From Rhipidocladum racemiflorum (Eukaryota > Streptophyta > Magnoliopsida > Poales > Poaceae): a stretch of 64,000 nt of DNA. Shown here in pieces: positions 11,489-23,365 of this stretch. The stretch is from positions 62,001 through 126,000 of the forward strand of contig JAYEVF010000031.1 of assembly GCA_036346355.1 (NCBI GenBank), read 5' to 3'. How positions within the stretch are numbered: the stretch's first letter is position 1; every line of letters starts with the position of its first letter. Below the pieces are notes generated by a model. That model was given only the letters and a program-made list of their open reading frames with translations. It made no database searches and was not told where the DNA came from. The position numbers and the translations under genes were made by a program.

Positions 11489-12028
11489 TGAATTTTTTTT
11501 TTGCCTTTGTGGGCTTTGTATGCAGATGACATTGGTTAATTTTGATTTTTTTATGAAAAGGGTCAAATAATTGGAAGAGATGGGATTGTGTGTAATCGAT
11601 TCTTTTGAGGTTCATGTTTAGAACCCCAGTCATTAATAAGATACCATTGGTGATTTATTGGTAGAGAGGTTGTTAAAAGAGATGTGATTCGCTTTAATTG
11701 TGTCATCTTGAGATTAATGAGATGTGGTGGTCAGGTTGGTTGTGATAGTTGTATGAAGGGTTTGACGTGAGGATTTGGGTTTAATAATTTGATTGAGCCT
11801 TTAGTGGGTGAAATCGAGGATTGTGGATGGGAATTTGGATTGAAAGGTCGAGCTGTGAGAGGCTGCACCCAGTTAAGCTAAATCAGCTCTTCCTCGCTAA
11901 GTGTTGTTTTTGGGAATTTGCTTGTCGTTTGGTTCGGTTTGAGTCTTTGTGTGGATGTTTTGTGTTGTTTGTTTGGCGTAGTGGCGTGTCTTAGATTCGG
12001 GGTCGAATCCTGTTGAAGGGGGGTAGAA
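11489..12028 (+). other. Right part of element A interior and polypurine tract
   Basis: Non-coding sequence resumes after the solo LTR. Its last ~50 bases (GTGTCTTAGATTCGGGGTCGAATCCTG, then the purine run TTGAAGGGGGGTAGAA at 12,014-12,028) match the 3' end of element 1's interior just before its LTR. The non-coding element has thus kept the family's plus-strand priming region. Confidence 0.8.
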
Positions 12029-13006
12029 TGTGACACTTCGGAATGTCAGTAGGAGTCATTCTCGAGTTCGGCATTAGGGTACGGCTTTTGTAGCATATTT
12101 TTGGCCCTTTTTCTTGAGTTTGGGCCTTTCCGGGGGAGATTTTGGGCCGTCCGAGGGACTTTGGGCCTAGCGGGAGCCAGTTGGGCCTTAGGGGATGGAT
12201 TGGGCCGAAGGTGGGACACTTTTTGGGCCCAAAAGGGGGGGATTTTCCTGCCAAGCCCCCCTTGCACCAGCCCACCCTTGGGCGCCACCCCCCTGAAACC
12301 CTTAGGGTTTCTCCCTTCCCCCTCCTAGCCGCCCCACCCTTCCCCACCTCCTAGCCGCCACCTTCCCCCTCCTTTGTGCGCCACCCTACCACCTCCCAGC
12401 CGGACCTAGGGTGGCCTCCATCCCCTCGGTTGTTGCCTCGCCATCCCTCTCCGTGGATCTCCGTGTTGCGAAGTATTTCGACCGGGAGGATCCGAAGATT
12501 GGAGGGAGATCGTGGACGGGAGAGAGGCACGTTCGTTGGTTCATCGTTCGTCGGGCGAAGGTATGGCTATGGGTAATCCTTGGGGTTGGACTAGGTGTTG
12601 TCCTAGAGGATGTTTTGGTGTTTATAGATCGAAAAATAGTGCTGCAATTAGATGGATTTGAAGAAAACTAGAGATTGCATAGTGTTCTGCTTCGGGCAGT
12701 TGGGCACATGACCTAGGGTTTGAGTTTTCGCAATTTTAGATTCGGAATTTGGTCGTCCGCCTGTTAAGAAAGTTGTAGATAGCTTCAATACCTTTAATTG
12801 GACACCAAGAACGTCCAATTCCATCTAGCCGTTTGAAAGTTATGATCATTTTACCGAACATGTTCAAATCTATGACGTGATTGGGACAGATCGGGTTGAT
12901 TTGTAGATTAGGCAATTTTAGAGGCCAAATCAGCTTTTCCCAATACTTAGAGAAAGCTAGGAAATTTCCTAAGCTTCGCAATGATGTACTCGTTTACTTA
13001 ATTTGG
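12029..13006 (+). repeat. 3' LTR of element A, part 1 of 3
   Basis: Starts TGTGACACTTCGG after the polypurine tract and runs to TTTGG at 13,002-13,006, where the minus-strand element inserted. It has a GGGCGAAGGTATGG donor-like site near 12,554. It continues at 22,154. Confidence 0.9.
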
Positions 13007-14746
13007 TGTAACACCCCGGCATCTAGTATGCCTGAATGCTACCAAACATAGACTAAGCAACATCTAAATACCACAAATAAAGATAAATTACATCAAAGGA
13101 GCAAATGCTAAAACCGAAAATTTAGGCAGCATCTCCTTTGTTTTGTCATGAATTGAAGCAATAGCAATAACATGGCAAGTCATATCATAACATAAGTCAT
13201 CTAAAGCAGCAATATGAATGAATATAGCATCAACATAAGTCAATAATCTCAAGTCCAACCACTCCATAAACTATAGCAAAGCAAATAAGGAACACAAGCA
13301 CACAATTTAATTCATACGCCAAGCTTCATGGCATTATTACTATGATCACGACTTAAGTTGACGAATCTGCCTATAGGTGTGGAGCTACATGAAGATGTGT
13401 AGCTAATGCCCCTTCCCACATGCCGGTTTCATGGTACCTAAAAACAACATAAAACACAAGCGTGAGTTCATCACTCAGCAAGTATATTGCACTGGACCAT
13501 AAAGAACAATTCAATATTTACATCACTTCATACCAAGCTCAATCATCATGATTAAATCATAATTTCAAACACAACATCATATCCATGTCTCAATCTCATT
13601 GTACTCATTTCATCATCATCATCATGTATGAAATGCGATGCAATGCACTTGTCTCCTAGAAGCATATACCGGTATTGCCGAGTGCACACCCGTCGGCGTG
13701 CACCCTCTTCCCCCACCCCGACTTCGCAAACTACTACCAAAACCGAAAAACAGAGACTCTGTCGCTCGGAACAGCATGCTTCAATCTTGCATTACTTGAG
13801 TTCTAAGTCTCCAAATCGAGTAAACGAGTACATCATAGCGAATCTTAGGAAATTTCCTAGCTTTTTCTAAGTATTGGGAAAAGCTGAGTCAGCTTCTAAA
13901 AATTTTTAATCTACAAAACATTACGTTATGTCCCAATTACGTCACAGATTTGAACACATTCGGTAAAACGACCATAACTTTCAAACGGCTAGTCAGAATT
14001 GGACGTCCTTGGTGTCCAATTAAAGGTATTGAAGTTATCTACAACTTCCTTAACAGACGGCCGACCAAATTCCGAATCTAAAATTGCGAAAACTCAAACC
14101 CTAGGTCATGTGCCCAATCTGCCCGAAACAGAGAACTATGGAATCTCTAGTTTTCATCCAATCTACAAAATCACAACACCACCTCTTGATCTAAAAGCAT
14201 CAAAGCACCCTCTAGCACAGCACCTAAACCATCCCCAAGGATCACCCATGGCCATACCTTCGCCCGACGAACGATGAACGCCAAAGCTTCTCCTCCAGGT
14301 TTCCCCGATCTCCTTCCTCGCGCCAGAACCGCCGGATCACCTCGTCGCGGAGCTTCCCGATCAAAGATAATCGTCTTGGGTACACCATGCAGTCTCACAA
14401 GGGCAGATCGGGAGATGGCTCAAGGGGGAAGGGAGGAGGGGGCGCACGGCATGGGCGAAGGGAGGGGGCGGCGGCTAGGTGCGAGGGAGGGGGAGGGGGA
14501 AGCTAGGGCAAGGGTGGGGCGCACAAGGGCAGAGGGGGTGCCTAAGGCTAACAACCTGGTCTCCCACTCCCTCATGGGCCCAAATCCCTTCCCACTACAG
14601 CCCACGACTCATCCCCTTGGGCCCAAACTCCCCCGGAGAGGCCCAAACTCCCGAAATCGGCCCGAAAACGCAATTAAACCTCACATCGTATAGTTTTAAC
14701 CTCAAATTTCACATTTTATAACATTACGACATTTCGTAGTGTCACA
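13007..14746 (-). repeat. 3' LTR of element E, with a deletion and a captured pol fragment
   Basis: 1,740 bp against 2,226 bp for its partner. The partner's 20,636-21,095 is missing at about 13,713 (junction within a run of C). At 14,356-14,400 about 44 bases match the element's own integrase region (15,685-15,728) with one mismatch, replacing ~80 bases of LTR. Ends are TGTAACACC and GTGTCACA on the plus strand. Confidence 0.92.
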
Positions 14747-14763
14747 TTCTCCCCCCCTTCAAC
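14747..14763 (-). other. Polypurine tract of element E
   Basis: TTCTCCCCCCCTTCAAC on the plus strand is the reverse complement of the family's purine tract and abuts the 3' LTR end. Confidence 0.85.
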
Positions 14764-14837
14764 AGGATTCGACCTTGAATCCAAGACACACCAATACGCA
14801 ACCCAGCAAAACAAAAGATAGCTAGGTTTCACATCTC

Positions 14838-16225
14838 ATACCTGAGGTGAAAAGCTCGGGGAGCTTCTCGCGGATGCGATACTCCAGCTCCCAAGTCGCT
14901 TCCCTCTCAATCTGATGCGACCACAGGACTTTGACAAACTTGAGAGTCCTGTTCTTCTACACTCGCTCTGAATTCTCAAGAATTTTCACGGGACGAGACT
15001 CGAAAGTGAGGTCCTGCTCAAGCACTTATGGTTCCAACGGAACCACCAATTCCGGATCATGCAAGTACTTTCTCAGCATCGAAACATGGAACACATTATG
15101 GACTCCTTGCATTGACTCCGGTAGCTCCAAGCGATAGGCCAACTTTCCAACTCGAGCTGAGATAGGAAATGGCCCAACATACCTCGGGCTGAGCTTTCCT
15201 TTTGTGCAAAACGCACCACACCCTTGGTGGGAGATACTCGCAAGAGCACACTATCACCCACCTCAAACTCCAAATCTCGCCTTCTCACATCAGCAAAGCT
15301 TTTCTGTCTACTCTGCGCTGCGAGAAGGTTCTGTCGTACCTCTGCTACACGCTCAACAGTCTGCTGGACCCAATCAGGTCCAAGGACCGCTCTCTCTCCC
15401 ACTGCATCCCAACAAAGCGGCGATCTACACTTCCGGCCATACAACACCTCATAAGGAGCAGCCCGGATGCTGGAATCATAGCTGTTATTATAAGCAAACT
15501 CTGCCAATGGCAAGTGATTCTCCCAGCTACTTTTTCAAGCCATCACACAGGCCCTGAGCATGTCCTCCAATGTCTGAATAGTACGCTCAGACTGCCCATC
15601 CGTCTGAGGGTGAAAAGTGCTACTGAAGTTGTGTACCCAAAGCACTCTGCAAACTCTCCCAAAATTTTGAGACAAACTTCGCATCCCGATCAGAGATAAT
15701 CGTCTTGGGTACACCATGCAGTCTCACAATCTTCCGCACATAGATGGGAGCCAACTCGCTCGTTGAATTGGTAGTGCGGATAGAAATGAAGTGTGCAGAC
15801 TTGCTAAGGCGATCCACCACAACCCAAACAACATCCTTCCCTCGTGGAGTACGAGGTAGGCCAACCACAAAATCCATAGAAATGTCATCCCAAGGCCACA
15901 CAGGAATCTCCAATGGCTGCAACAGACCAGCGGGGCGCTTGTGTTCAGCCTTAATTTTCTGACAAATCCCACAAGATGCCACATACTTGGCAATATCAAC
16001 TCTCATCCTATTCCACCAGAAATTCTTTTTCAAGTCCATGTACATCTTGGTCTCCCCAGGATGGACCGTGTACGGGGTGCGATGAGCCTCTTTTAGAATA
16101 TCATCCTTGACTTGGGATTTCTTAGGTACACACAAGCGACCCTGAAACCTTAGAGCTCCCACATCATCTATGGAAAAGTCCACAGTCTTGCCATCCTCAA
16201 GGCGTTTCCTCACCTGCTGGAGCAA
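14838..16225 (-). pseudogene. Element E integrase and chromodomain region
   Basis: Read leftwards: zinc-binding HHCC (HRTPYTVHPGETKMY, CGIC near 15,970), catalytic core with SMDFVVGLP near 15,870 and ISDRDAKF near 15,690, TDGQSERT near 15,590, the LPLAEFAYNNSY block near 15,500 and the CRSPLCWDAVGE block near 15,420. A chromodomain tail lies at 14,840-15,010 (KFVKVLWSHQ, ATWELEYRIREK). Domain order and blocks are those of chromovirus integrase, which inserts the cDNA into the genome. The frame is interrupted near 15,515-15,620 and again in the tail (stops and shifts), so it is inactive as it stands. Confidence 0.9.
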
Positions 16226-16234
16226 ATGATCATG

Positions 16235-17709
16235 CTATTGTGCTTCCCGCACACGCTCGGGGATCGCTGACTCAAGAATCAATTGAGTTTCAGCTTGCAC
16301 GGTCCCCACAAAGCTGTAGGAGACTTCCAATCGCTCAAAATCAGCAACAAGACAATCAAGGATAGTGGGCATTGTCTTGCGACTAAGAGTGTCAGCCACC
16401 ACATTTGCCTTGCCCGAATGGTACTGGATAGTGAGGTCATAGTCCTTTATCAATTCTAGCCACCTCCTCTGCCTCAAATTCAAATCTTTCTGAGTAAAGA
16501 TGTACTTGAGGCTCTTGTGATCAGTGAAGATATCACAAGACTCACCATACAAATAGTGCCTCCAAATTTTCAATGCAAACACCACAGCGGCTAGTTCAAG
16601 ATCATGAGTGGGATAGTTTTGCTCAAGCTTTTTCGATTGCCTTGATGCATAAGCAATCACCTTGCCATCTTGCATGAGCACACAACCAAGTCCCAAACGA
16701 GAAGCATCAGAATAGACAGTGAACCGCCTCCCAGGCTCGGGAAGGGTAAGAACATGAGCAGTCACTAACTTCTCCTTCAAAGTGCAAAAACTGTGCTCAC
16801 ACTCTGTAGTCCACTGAAATCTCATCCCCTTCTGAGTCAACTGTGAAAGTGGCTTGGCAATGATAGAGAAATCCTGCACAAAACGCCAATAGTAGCCAGC
16901 CAACCCAAGGAAACTATACACCTCTTTAACATTGGAAGGCCACTTCCAGTCCAAAACTGCTGAGACTTTGCTAGGATCTACTGATATGCCCTCTGGATTT
17001 ATGATGTGGCCAAGAAAACCCACTCTTGAAATCCAGAACTCGCACTTTTTCAACTTAGCAAAGAATTGATTCTCCATCAATATACTCAGCACAAGCCTCA
17101 AATGCTGCTCATGTTCTTCTTCTGATTTAGAGTAAACCAGAATGTCATCGATGAACACTACCACAAACTCATCAAGTACTTGTGTAGCATACTATTCATC
17201 GCCTCCATAAAGACAGCAGGAGCATTAGTTAGTCCAAAAGACATAACTTTAAATTCATAATGCCCATACCTAGTGGAGAAAGCAGTCTTCTCAACGTCCT
17301 GTTCCCTCACACGAATCTGATTGTACCCAGACTGAACATCAATGTTGGAGAACACCTTTGCTCCCTTCAGTTGGTCAAACAGATCCTCAATGCGAGACAA
17401 TGGATACTTGTTCTTGACCGTTACTTGATTGAGAGCATGATAGTCAATGCACATGCGCAAACTACCATCCTTCTTCGAAACGAAGAGGACAAGTGCTCCC
17501 CATGGCGAAACACTGTGCGGAATAAAGCCCTTGGCCAACAGATCCTCCAATTGCTTTTTCAACTCGTCTTGAAAAGGACGAGCCAAGCGGTATGGAGAGA
17601 TAGAAATAGGTCGAGTGCCAGGAACAAGATCAATACGGAACTCCACATTCCTCACAGGAGGTAAACCAGGCAACTCATCAAGGAACACATCAGCAAACTC
17701 CTTCACCAC
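16235..17709 (-). pseudogene. Element E reverse transcriptase and RNase H
   Basis: RT is in two overlapping frames. The fingers and palm start at 17,158-17,709 (FADVFLDELPGLPP, RMCIDYHALNQ, FSNIDVQSGYNQI, SFGLTNAP). The catalytic block VVVFIDDILVYSK follows at about 17,165. Thumb and RNase H fill 16,235-17,164, with YSDASRLGLG, IFTDHKSLKYIF and VVADTLSR supplying the acidic RNase H residues. Together they copy the RNA genome into DNA and remove the RNA. A frameshift at about 17,160 separates the YxDD region from the first part, and a stop near 16,235 separates RNase H from integrase. The RNase H end resembles element 1's very closely, so both belong to one lineage. Confidence 0.93.
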
Positions 17710-18263
17710 AGGAATCTCTGCAATGGCTTTTCTGAAATAGCCATGAGAAAACCCAACTGCCTCAAACGGCGACGAGAAAACAGACTAGCCAAAGCAAAGA
17801 TGGAACTGGAAGGTATACCACCCTGAAAGGTCAACTCCACCCCTGACGGGGCCTGCAAGGTAACTGTCTTCCAAAAGCAACAGATCTTGGCACGGTGCTG
17901 ATGCAACCAATCCATGCCCAAAATGACATCAAAAGGAGCCAACGGAATCACCATAAGATTGGCAAAGAAAACCACATCATCAATGGCAATGGTGCAACCT
18001 AGGCAAACCAAACAACTAGCAATCAAAACCCTAGGGGAACTGACTATTACCGACTCAGAAATCCGCTGAACTCCCAACTTAGCTCTACTAGCAAACTCAG
18101 AAGGTACAAAAGAATAGGACGCTCCAGAATCGAACAAAACAAAGGTATCAAATGAATCCACAAGCAGTGTACTTGAAACCACCTCTGGATGCCTGGCTGA
18201 CTCGGCGGTCGGCAAGGCATACACACCTGGTGGCGCCACGACACTCGGCTGATGCCCCAACAA
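17703..18263 (-). pseudogene. Element E aspartic protease region
   Basis: The retropepsin active-site triplet is visible as FVLFDSGASYSFV near residue 42 of this frame, followed by the hydrophobic flap region and the ILGMDWLHQH block typical of gypsy proteases. The enzyme cleaves the Gag-Pol precursor. The frame slightly overlaps the RT frame to the left and follows the zinc-knuckle frame to the right with frame breaks. Confidence 0.88.
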
Positions 18264-18284
18264 GGCTGGGGGCAGTGAAGGTAA

Positions 18285-19608
18285 CTAAGGAGGAGCCGAT
18301 GGCTGCGGGCACCAGTAGGCCGCCGGTGGTGCCCAAACAGAGGGTGGCTGAGGAGAGGGGGCCGCCATCATGTGCACCGACCCTCTGGAAGACGCCGATG
18401 GAGCGGGAGGAGAAGGCACCGTCTCCCACTTGATGATTCTACCGGGATTCATCCGGCAGAGTCGTCCCATGTGGCCGAGTTTGCCACAGTGGTTGCAACT
18501 CCCAGTCCAACCACACTCCGAAGCACGGTGTTCACCACTGCACTTGAAACAAATCATGCCCTACCCAGGCACGGGACGAACAGCCGCTGGCGAGGAAGAC
18601 GACTGGGGTGGCTTCATCTTTGCCCCTAAGGAGGAGCCCTATCCCCCCTTGAACTTCTTGAAGGTGGGTCGCTGAGAAGACCCACCTCCTCCACCAAAGG
18701 TCCTTTTCTGGCCCCCACCCGGAACTGCGAGAACCCCTGATCCACCAGGGTTTTGCTTATCCCTGGAGAGCTCCAACTCGATCTCCATGCCCTTCGCCTA
18801 CTCCACCACGGAGCAAAGTCACGGCGGCAGTCGCCCCATGACAACTCTAAACTCCTGGTTGAGGCCCCTACGGAACCTTCTCGCCTTCTCACGTAAATGC
18901 TTTGCCCACAGTAGGCACGGGCGCACCACATTATTGAACTCTACCTCATACTCTGCCACCGACTTCTTTCCATGGAAAAGAGTCATCAGAGTATGCTCCA
19001 TCCTCTCAAGGAAAGACTCTGGGTAGAAATTGGCTTGGAAGCGAGCCACAAAGTTCTCCCAGGTGACCGGTCCAAGAGCAGGGGCTCTAGCAGCAAGAAC
19101 CCCCTCCGACCAGATATCCGCTTGGCCCTTCAGCTGAAAGGCCACAAAGCGGGCTCTCTGGACCGAGGTCAACTCCAGAACCTCAAACTGCCGCTCCATG
19201 TACCGCAACCATTCTGCGGATTGGATCGGTCTGCCCGCTCCGTCAAAGGTGTCCAGACGGAGGGACATCCACTCCCGGAGACTCATCCTCGGCTCCGGCA
19301 CAGCGGGGTCAACAACTAGGGCCCTTTGCGAGGGGAGGCACAACAGTAGGGGCTGCCCGCAACTGCTGCCGCAGCTCCTGAACCTCCGTCTGCAGCGCTT
19401 GAACCAAGTCCGCAGTGGCGGTGGGTACCTCAGCCCCCGACTGTGCTGTCGGGACCTCCTCTTGCGCTAGCCCATGAGCATTGAGCGAAGCACTCCCCTT
19501 AGCTACAGACTCAGCAACTCCCTGAGAGCCTCGCTCCTGGCCTCCACGGCCACGGCGACCACGGCCTCTACCCCTCGTGATGGCTGCTACAGTCAGACAA
19601 CCATACAA
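18285..19608 (-). pseudogene. Element E gag (capsid and two CCHC zinc knuckles)
   Basis: The N-terminal part (19,309-19,608) is rich in RGRGRGRRGRGG. The capsid-like retrotransposon gag domain at 18,819-19,343 shows REWMSLRLDTFDG, WLRYMERQF and FVARFQANFYPESF. The nucleocapsid at 18,285-18,557 has two zinc knuckles, CFKCSGEHRASEC and CNHCGKLGHMGRLC. Gag forms the cytoplasmic particle that packages the RNA. Three frames are needed, so it is broken. The start codon is uncertain; the first ATG at about 19,608 is taken. Confidence 0.88.
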
Positions 19609-19908
19609 TCACATAATCATAAGCACATCATCAATTTAAACAAAAGCAAAGATCAAACATCAACAGATACATAGTCTCCATCAAGTAATTAAACGCGATG
19701 CAATGATGAACCAAATCCCCATCCTATTGTGCAACCAAGTGTGTCAAATTTTAAAATTAATCATTCCAATTATGCAAGTTTTAATGTTGCTATCATATGG
19801 AAAAATTTTAAGTATAACCTAAACCATGTTTCTATGTTATCCCACATCACATTTTAGTTGCACCTAAGGTATGACACTAAAAATACACATTCCAAGGACC
19901 TACAGCCC
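19609..19908 (-). other. 5' leader of element E
   Basis: About 300 AT-rich bases between the primer site and the start of gag; no open frame or recognisable motif. In gypsy elements this region usually carries the packaging signal, but nothing specific can be pointed to. Confidence 0.6.
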
Positions 19909-19921
19909 GCTCTTATACCAA
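19909..19921 (-). other. Primer binding site of element E, one base altered
   Basis: Read on the minus strand it is TTGGTATAAGAGC, one base from the TTGGTATCAGAGC of element A, one base inside the 5' LTR. The mismatch would weaken pairing with initiator tRNA-Met and is probably a post-insertion mutation. Confidence 0.85.
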
Positions 19922-19922
19922 C

Positions 19923-22148
19923 TGTAACAGCCCGGCATCTAGTATGCCTGAATGCTACCAAACATAGACTAAGCAACATCTAAATACCACAAATAAAGAT
20001 AAATTACAGCAAAGGAGCAAATACTAAAACCGAAAATTTCGGCAGCATCTCCTTTATTTTGTCATGAATTGAAGCAATACCAATAACACGGCAAGTCATA
20101 TCATAACATAAGACATAAGTCATCTAAAGCAGCAATATGAATGAATATAGCATCAACATAAGTCAATAATCTCAAGTCCAACCACTCCATAAACTATAGC
20201 AAAGCAAATAAGGAACACAAGCACACAATTTAATTCATACGCCAAGCTTCATGGCATTATTACTATGATCATGACTTAAGTTGGTGAATCTGCCTATAGG
20301 TGTGGAGCTACGTGAAGATGTGTAGCTAATGCCCCTTCCCACATTCCGGTTTCATGGTACCTAAAACAACATAAAACACAAGCGTGAGTTCATCACTCAG
20401 CAAGTATATTGCAATGGACCATAAAGAACAATTCAATATTTACATCACTACATACCAAGCTCAATCATCATGATTAAGTCATAATTTCAAACACAACATC
20501 ATATCCATGTCTCAATCTCATTGTACTCATTTCATCATCATCATCATTTATGCAATGCGATGCAATGCACATGTCTCCTTGAAGCATATACCGGTATTGC
20601 TGAGTGCACACCCGTCGGCGTGCACTCTCTTCCCCCTTCCATCCCGAAGATGGAGGGTGCCTACTCCTCACTTCCATTCACCACAGTGGATGGAATCACG
20701 AGGTAGGTCTTACACAATGGCGCTTCGGATTAGTCATAACTTTCTCATCGACCTTACCGGACTAGTTTTGACTTTCTCACCGACCAGGCCATTTTACATG
20801 CCATGTATGCAATCATGCCATAAACATAAACCATTAATCATTGCCTAGCATCATACTATACCATTTTCATCATGTCATGAGCAAACACTAAACATAGCAA
20901 GATATCTTATCATGTATTCCATTTGCATCTAGTCAAGACTAGCAACATACAACACGATACCCATTCCAATACACTTGCCTTAACCACGGGCAACGGGTTG
21001 GCGAGAGGATGAGGGCACTCCCAGGGTCACACCACCTGCACATAGATACCACACACTCAAAACGTGCCCACAAAAAAGTACATAATCGCTCATCTACCCC
21101 GACTTCGCAAACTACTCCCAAAACCGAAAAATAGAGACTCTGTCCCCCGGGATAGCAGGCTTCAATCTAGCATAACTTGAGTTCTAGGTCTCCAAATTGA
21201 GTAAACGAGTACATCACCACGAAGCTTAGGAAATTTCCTAGATTTTTCTAAGTATTGGTAAAAGCTGAATCGGCCTCTAAGAATGTTTAATCTACAAAAC
21301 ATTATGTTCTGTCCGAATTACGTCACAGATTTGAACACGTTCGGTAAAACGATCATAAATTTCAAACGGCTGGGTAGAATTGGACGTTCTTGGTGTCCAA
21401 TTAAAGGTATTGAAGTTTTCTACAACTTCCTCAACAGGAGGCCGACCAAATTCCGAATCTAAAATTGCGAAAACTCAAACCCTAGGTCGTGTGCCCATTC
21501 TGCCCGAAACAGAGAACTATGGAATCTCTAGTTGTCATCCAATCTACCCAATCACAGCACCACCTCTTGATCTAAATGCACCAAAACACCCTCTAGCACA
21601 GCACCTAGACCATCCCTAAGGATCACCCATGGCCATACCTTCGCCCGATGAACGACGAACGCCAAAGCTTCTCCTCCCGGTTCCCCGATCTCCTTCCTCG
21701 CGCCGGAACCGCTGGATCTCCTCGTCGCAGAGCTTCCCGATTGAGAGAACATCAGGTTGGCGAGTTGAGGAGCTCTCCTAGGCCAGCAAGGAGGGTGGGG
21801 AGGAGAGGGAAGGGGTGGTGGCGCAAGGGGGAAGGGAGGAGGGGGCGCACGGCATGGGCGAAGGGAGGGGGCGGCGGCTAGGTTGGAGGGAGGGGGAGGG
21901 GGCAGATAGGGCAAGGGTGGGGCGCACAAGGGCAGGGAGGCGCCCAAGGCTAATAACTTGGTCTCCCACTCCCTCATGGGCCCAAATCCCTTCCCACTGA
22001 AGCCCACGACTCATCCCCTTGGGCCCAAACTCCCCCGGAGAGGCCCAAACTCCCGAAATTAGCCCGAAAACGCGATTAAAACTCATACCGTATAGTTTTA
22101 ACCTCAAATTTCACATTTTATAATGTTACCACATTCCGTAGTGTCACA
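19923..22148 (-). repeat. 5' LTR of element E, full length
   Basis: 2,226 bp, the same length as the reassembled 3' LTR of element A. Ends are TGTAACAGC and GTGTCACA on the plus strand. Read on the minus strand it has GGGCGAAGGTATGG near 21,640 and a TTTTAGGTACC acceptor-like site near 20,360, in the same order as in the other copies. Confidence 0.93.
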
Positions 22149-22153
22149 TTTGG

Positions 22154-23365
22154 AGAACTAGAACTCAAGTTATGCTAGTTTGAAGCCTGTTGTCCCGGGG
22201 GACAGATTCTTTATTTTTCGGCTTTGGGGGTAGTTTGCGAAGTCGGGGTAGATGAGCGATTGTGTACTATTTTTTGGGCATGGTTTTAGTGTGTGGTATC
22301 TATGTGCAGGTGGTGTGACCCCGGGAGTGCCCTCATCCTCTCGCCAATCCATCACCCGCGGTTAAGGCAAGTGTATTGGAATGGGTAGCATGTTGTATGT
22401 TGCTACACTTGAATAGATGCAAATTGTTTTCATGATATGCTATCTTGCCATAATTAGTGTTTGCCCATGATATGAAGAAAATGGTATGTTATGATGCTAT
22501 GCAATGACTAGTTGTTTATGTTTATGTCATATGTTGCATACATGGCATGAAAACTGGCCTGGTCAGTGAGAAAGTCATAACTAATCCGGTAAGGTCGGTG
22601 AGAAAGTTATGACTAATCCGGAGTGCCATTAAGTAAGTCCTACCTCGTGATTCCATCCACGGTGGTGAATGGAAGCGAGAGTAGGCACCTCCATCTACGG
22701 GATGGGAGGAAAGAGAGTGCGGTAGGACGGGTGTGCACTCGGCACTACCGGTATGTGCTTCAAGGAGACATGTGCATTACATTGCATTGCATTGCATACA
22801 TGATGATGATAATGAAATGTGTACAATGAGATTGGGACATGGTTATGATGTTGTATATGAAATTATGACTTGATCATGATGTTAAGTATGGTATGTATCG
22901 ATGTTGGCATTGATTTGTTCTTTATGGTCCATTGCAATATACTTGCTGAGTGATGAACTCATGCTTGTGTTTTATGTTTTTTTAGGTACCATGAAACCGG
23001 CATGCGGGAAAGGGCATTAGCAACACTTCTACACGTAGCTTCACACTTATAGACAGTTAATCATTTGGAGTCATGTTAATAATGAATAGTGCCATGAAAC
23101 TTGGTGTATGGCTTGGTTTTGAGCTTAAGTTTATCGTTTGATTCGTTATAATTTGTGGAATGGTTGAATTCCTTATTTTAGACATAAGTGATGCTATATC
23201 AATTGTTATTGCTGTTTTAGATGTCTCTTGTCATGCTATATCTTGCCTTAGTATTACTGTTGCTTCAATTCATGGAAAACAAAGGAGATGCGGCCGAAAT
23301 TTTCGGTTTTAGCATTTGCACCTTTGCTGTAATTTATCTTTATTTGTGGTATTTAGATATGTTTG
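22154..23365 (+). repeat. 3' LTR of element A, part 2 of 3
   Basis: Resumes the LTR after element E (GAGAACTAGAACTCAAG) and ends at GTTTG (23,361-23,365), where the next element inserted. It contains CTGTTGTCCCGGGGGACAG near 22,188, the paired GGTGAGAAAG motifs at 22,560-22,620 and a TTTTTTTAGGTACC site near 22,985. Confidence 0.9.

Larger units (their letters stand above)
13007..22148 (-). mobile_element. Complete Ty3/gypsy chromovirus (element E), minus strand, TSD TTTGG
   Basis: A 9,142-bp element with TTTGG at 13,002-13,006 and 22,149-22,153. Left (3') LTR 13,007-14,746, polypurine tract, gag-pol on the minus strand, tRNA-Met-type primer site at 19,909-19,921, right (5') LTR 19,923-22,148. 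The two LTRs differ by a ~460-bp deletion, a replaced segment and many substitutions, so the insertion is not recent. Domain order gag-PR-RT-RNaseH-IN-chromodomain defines a gypsy chromovirus. It lies inside the 3' LTR of element A. Confidence 0.95.
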
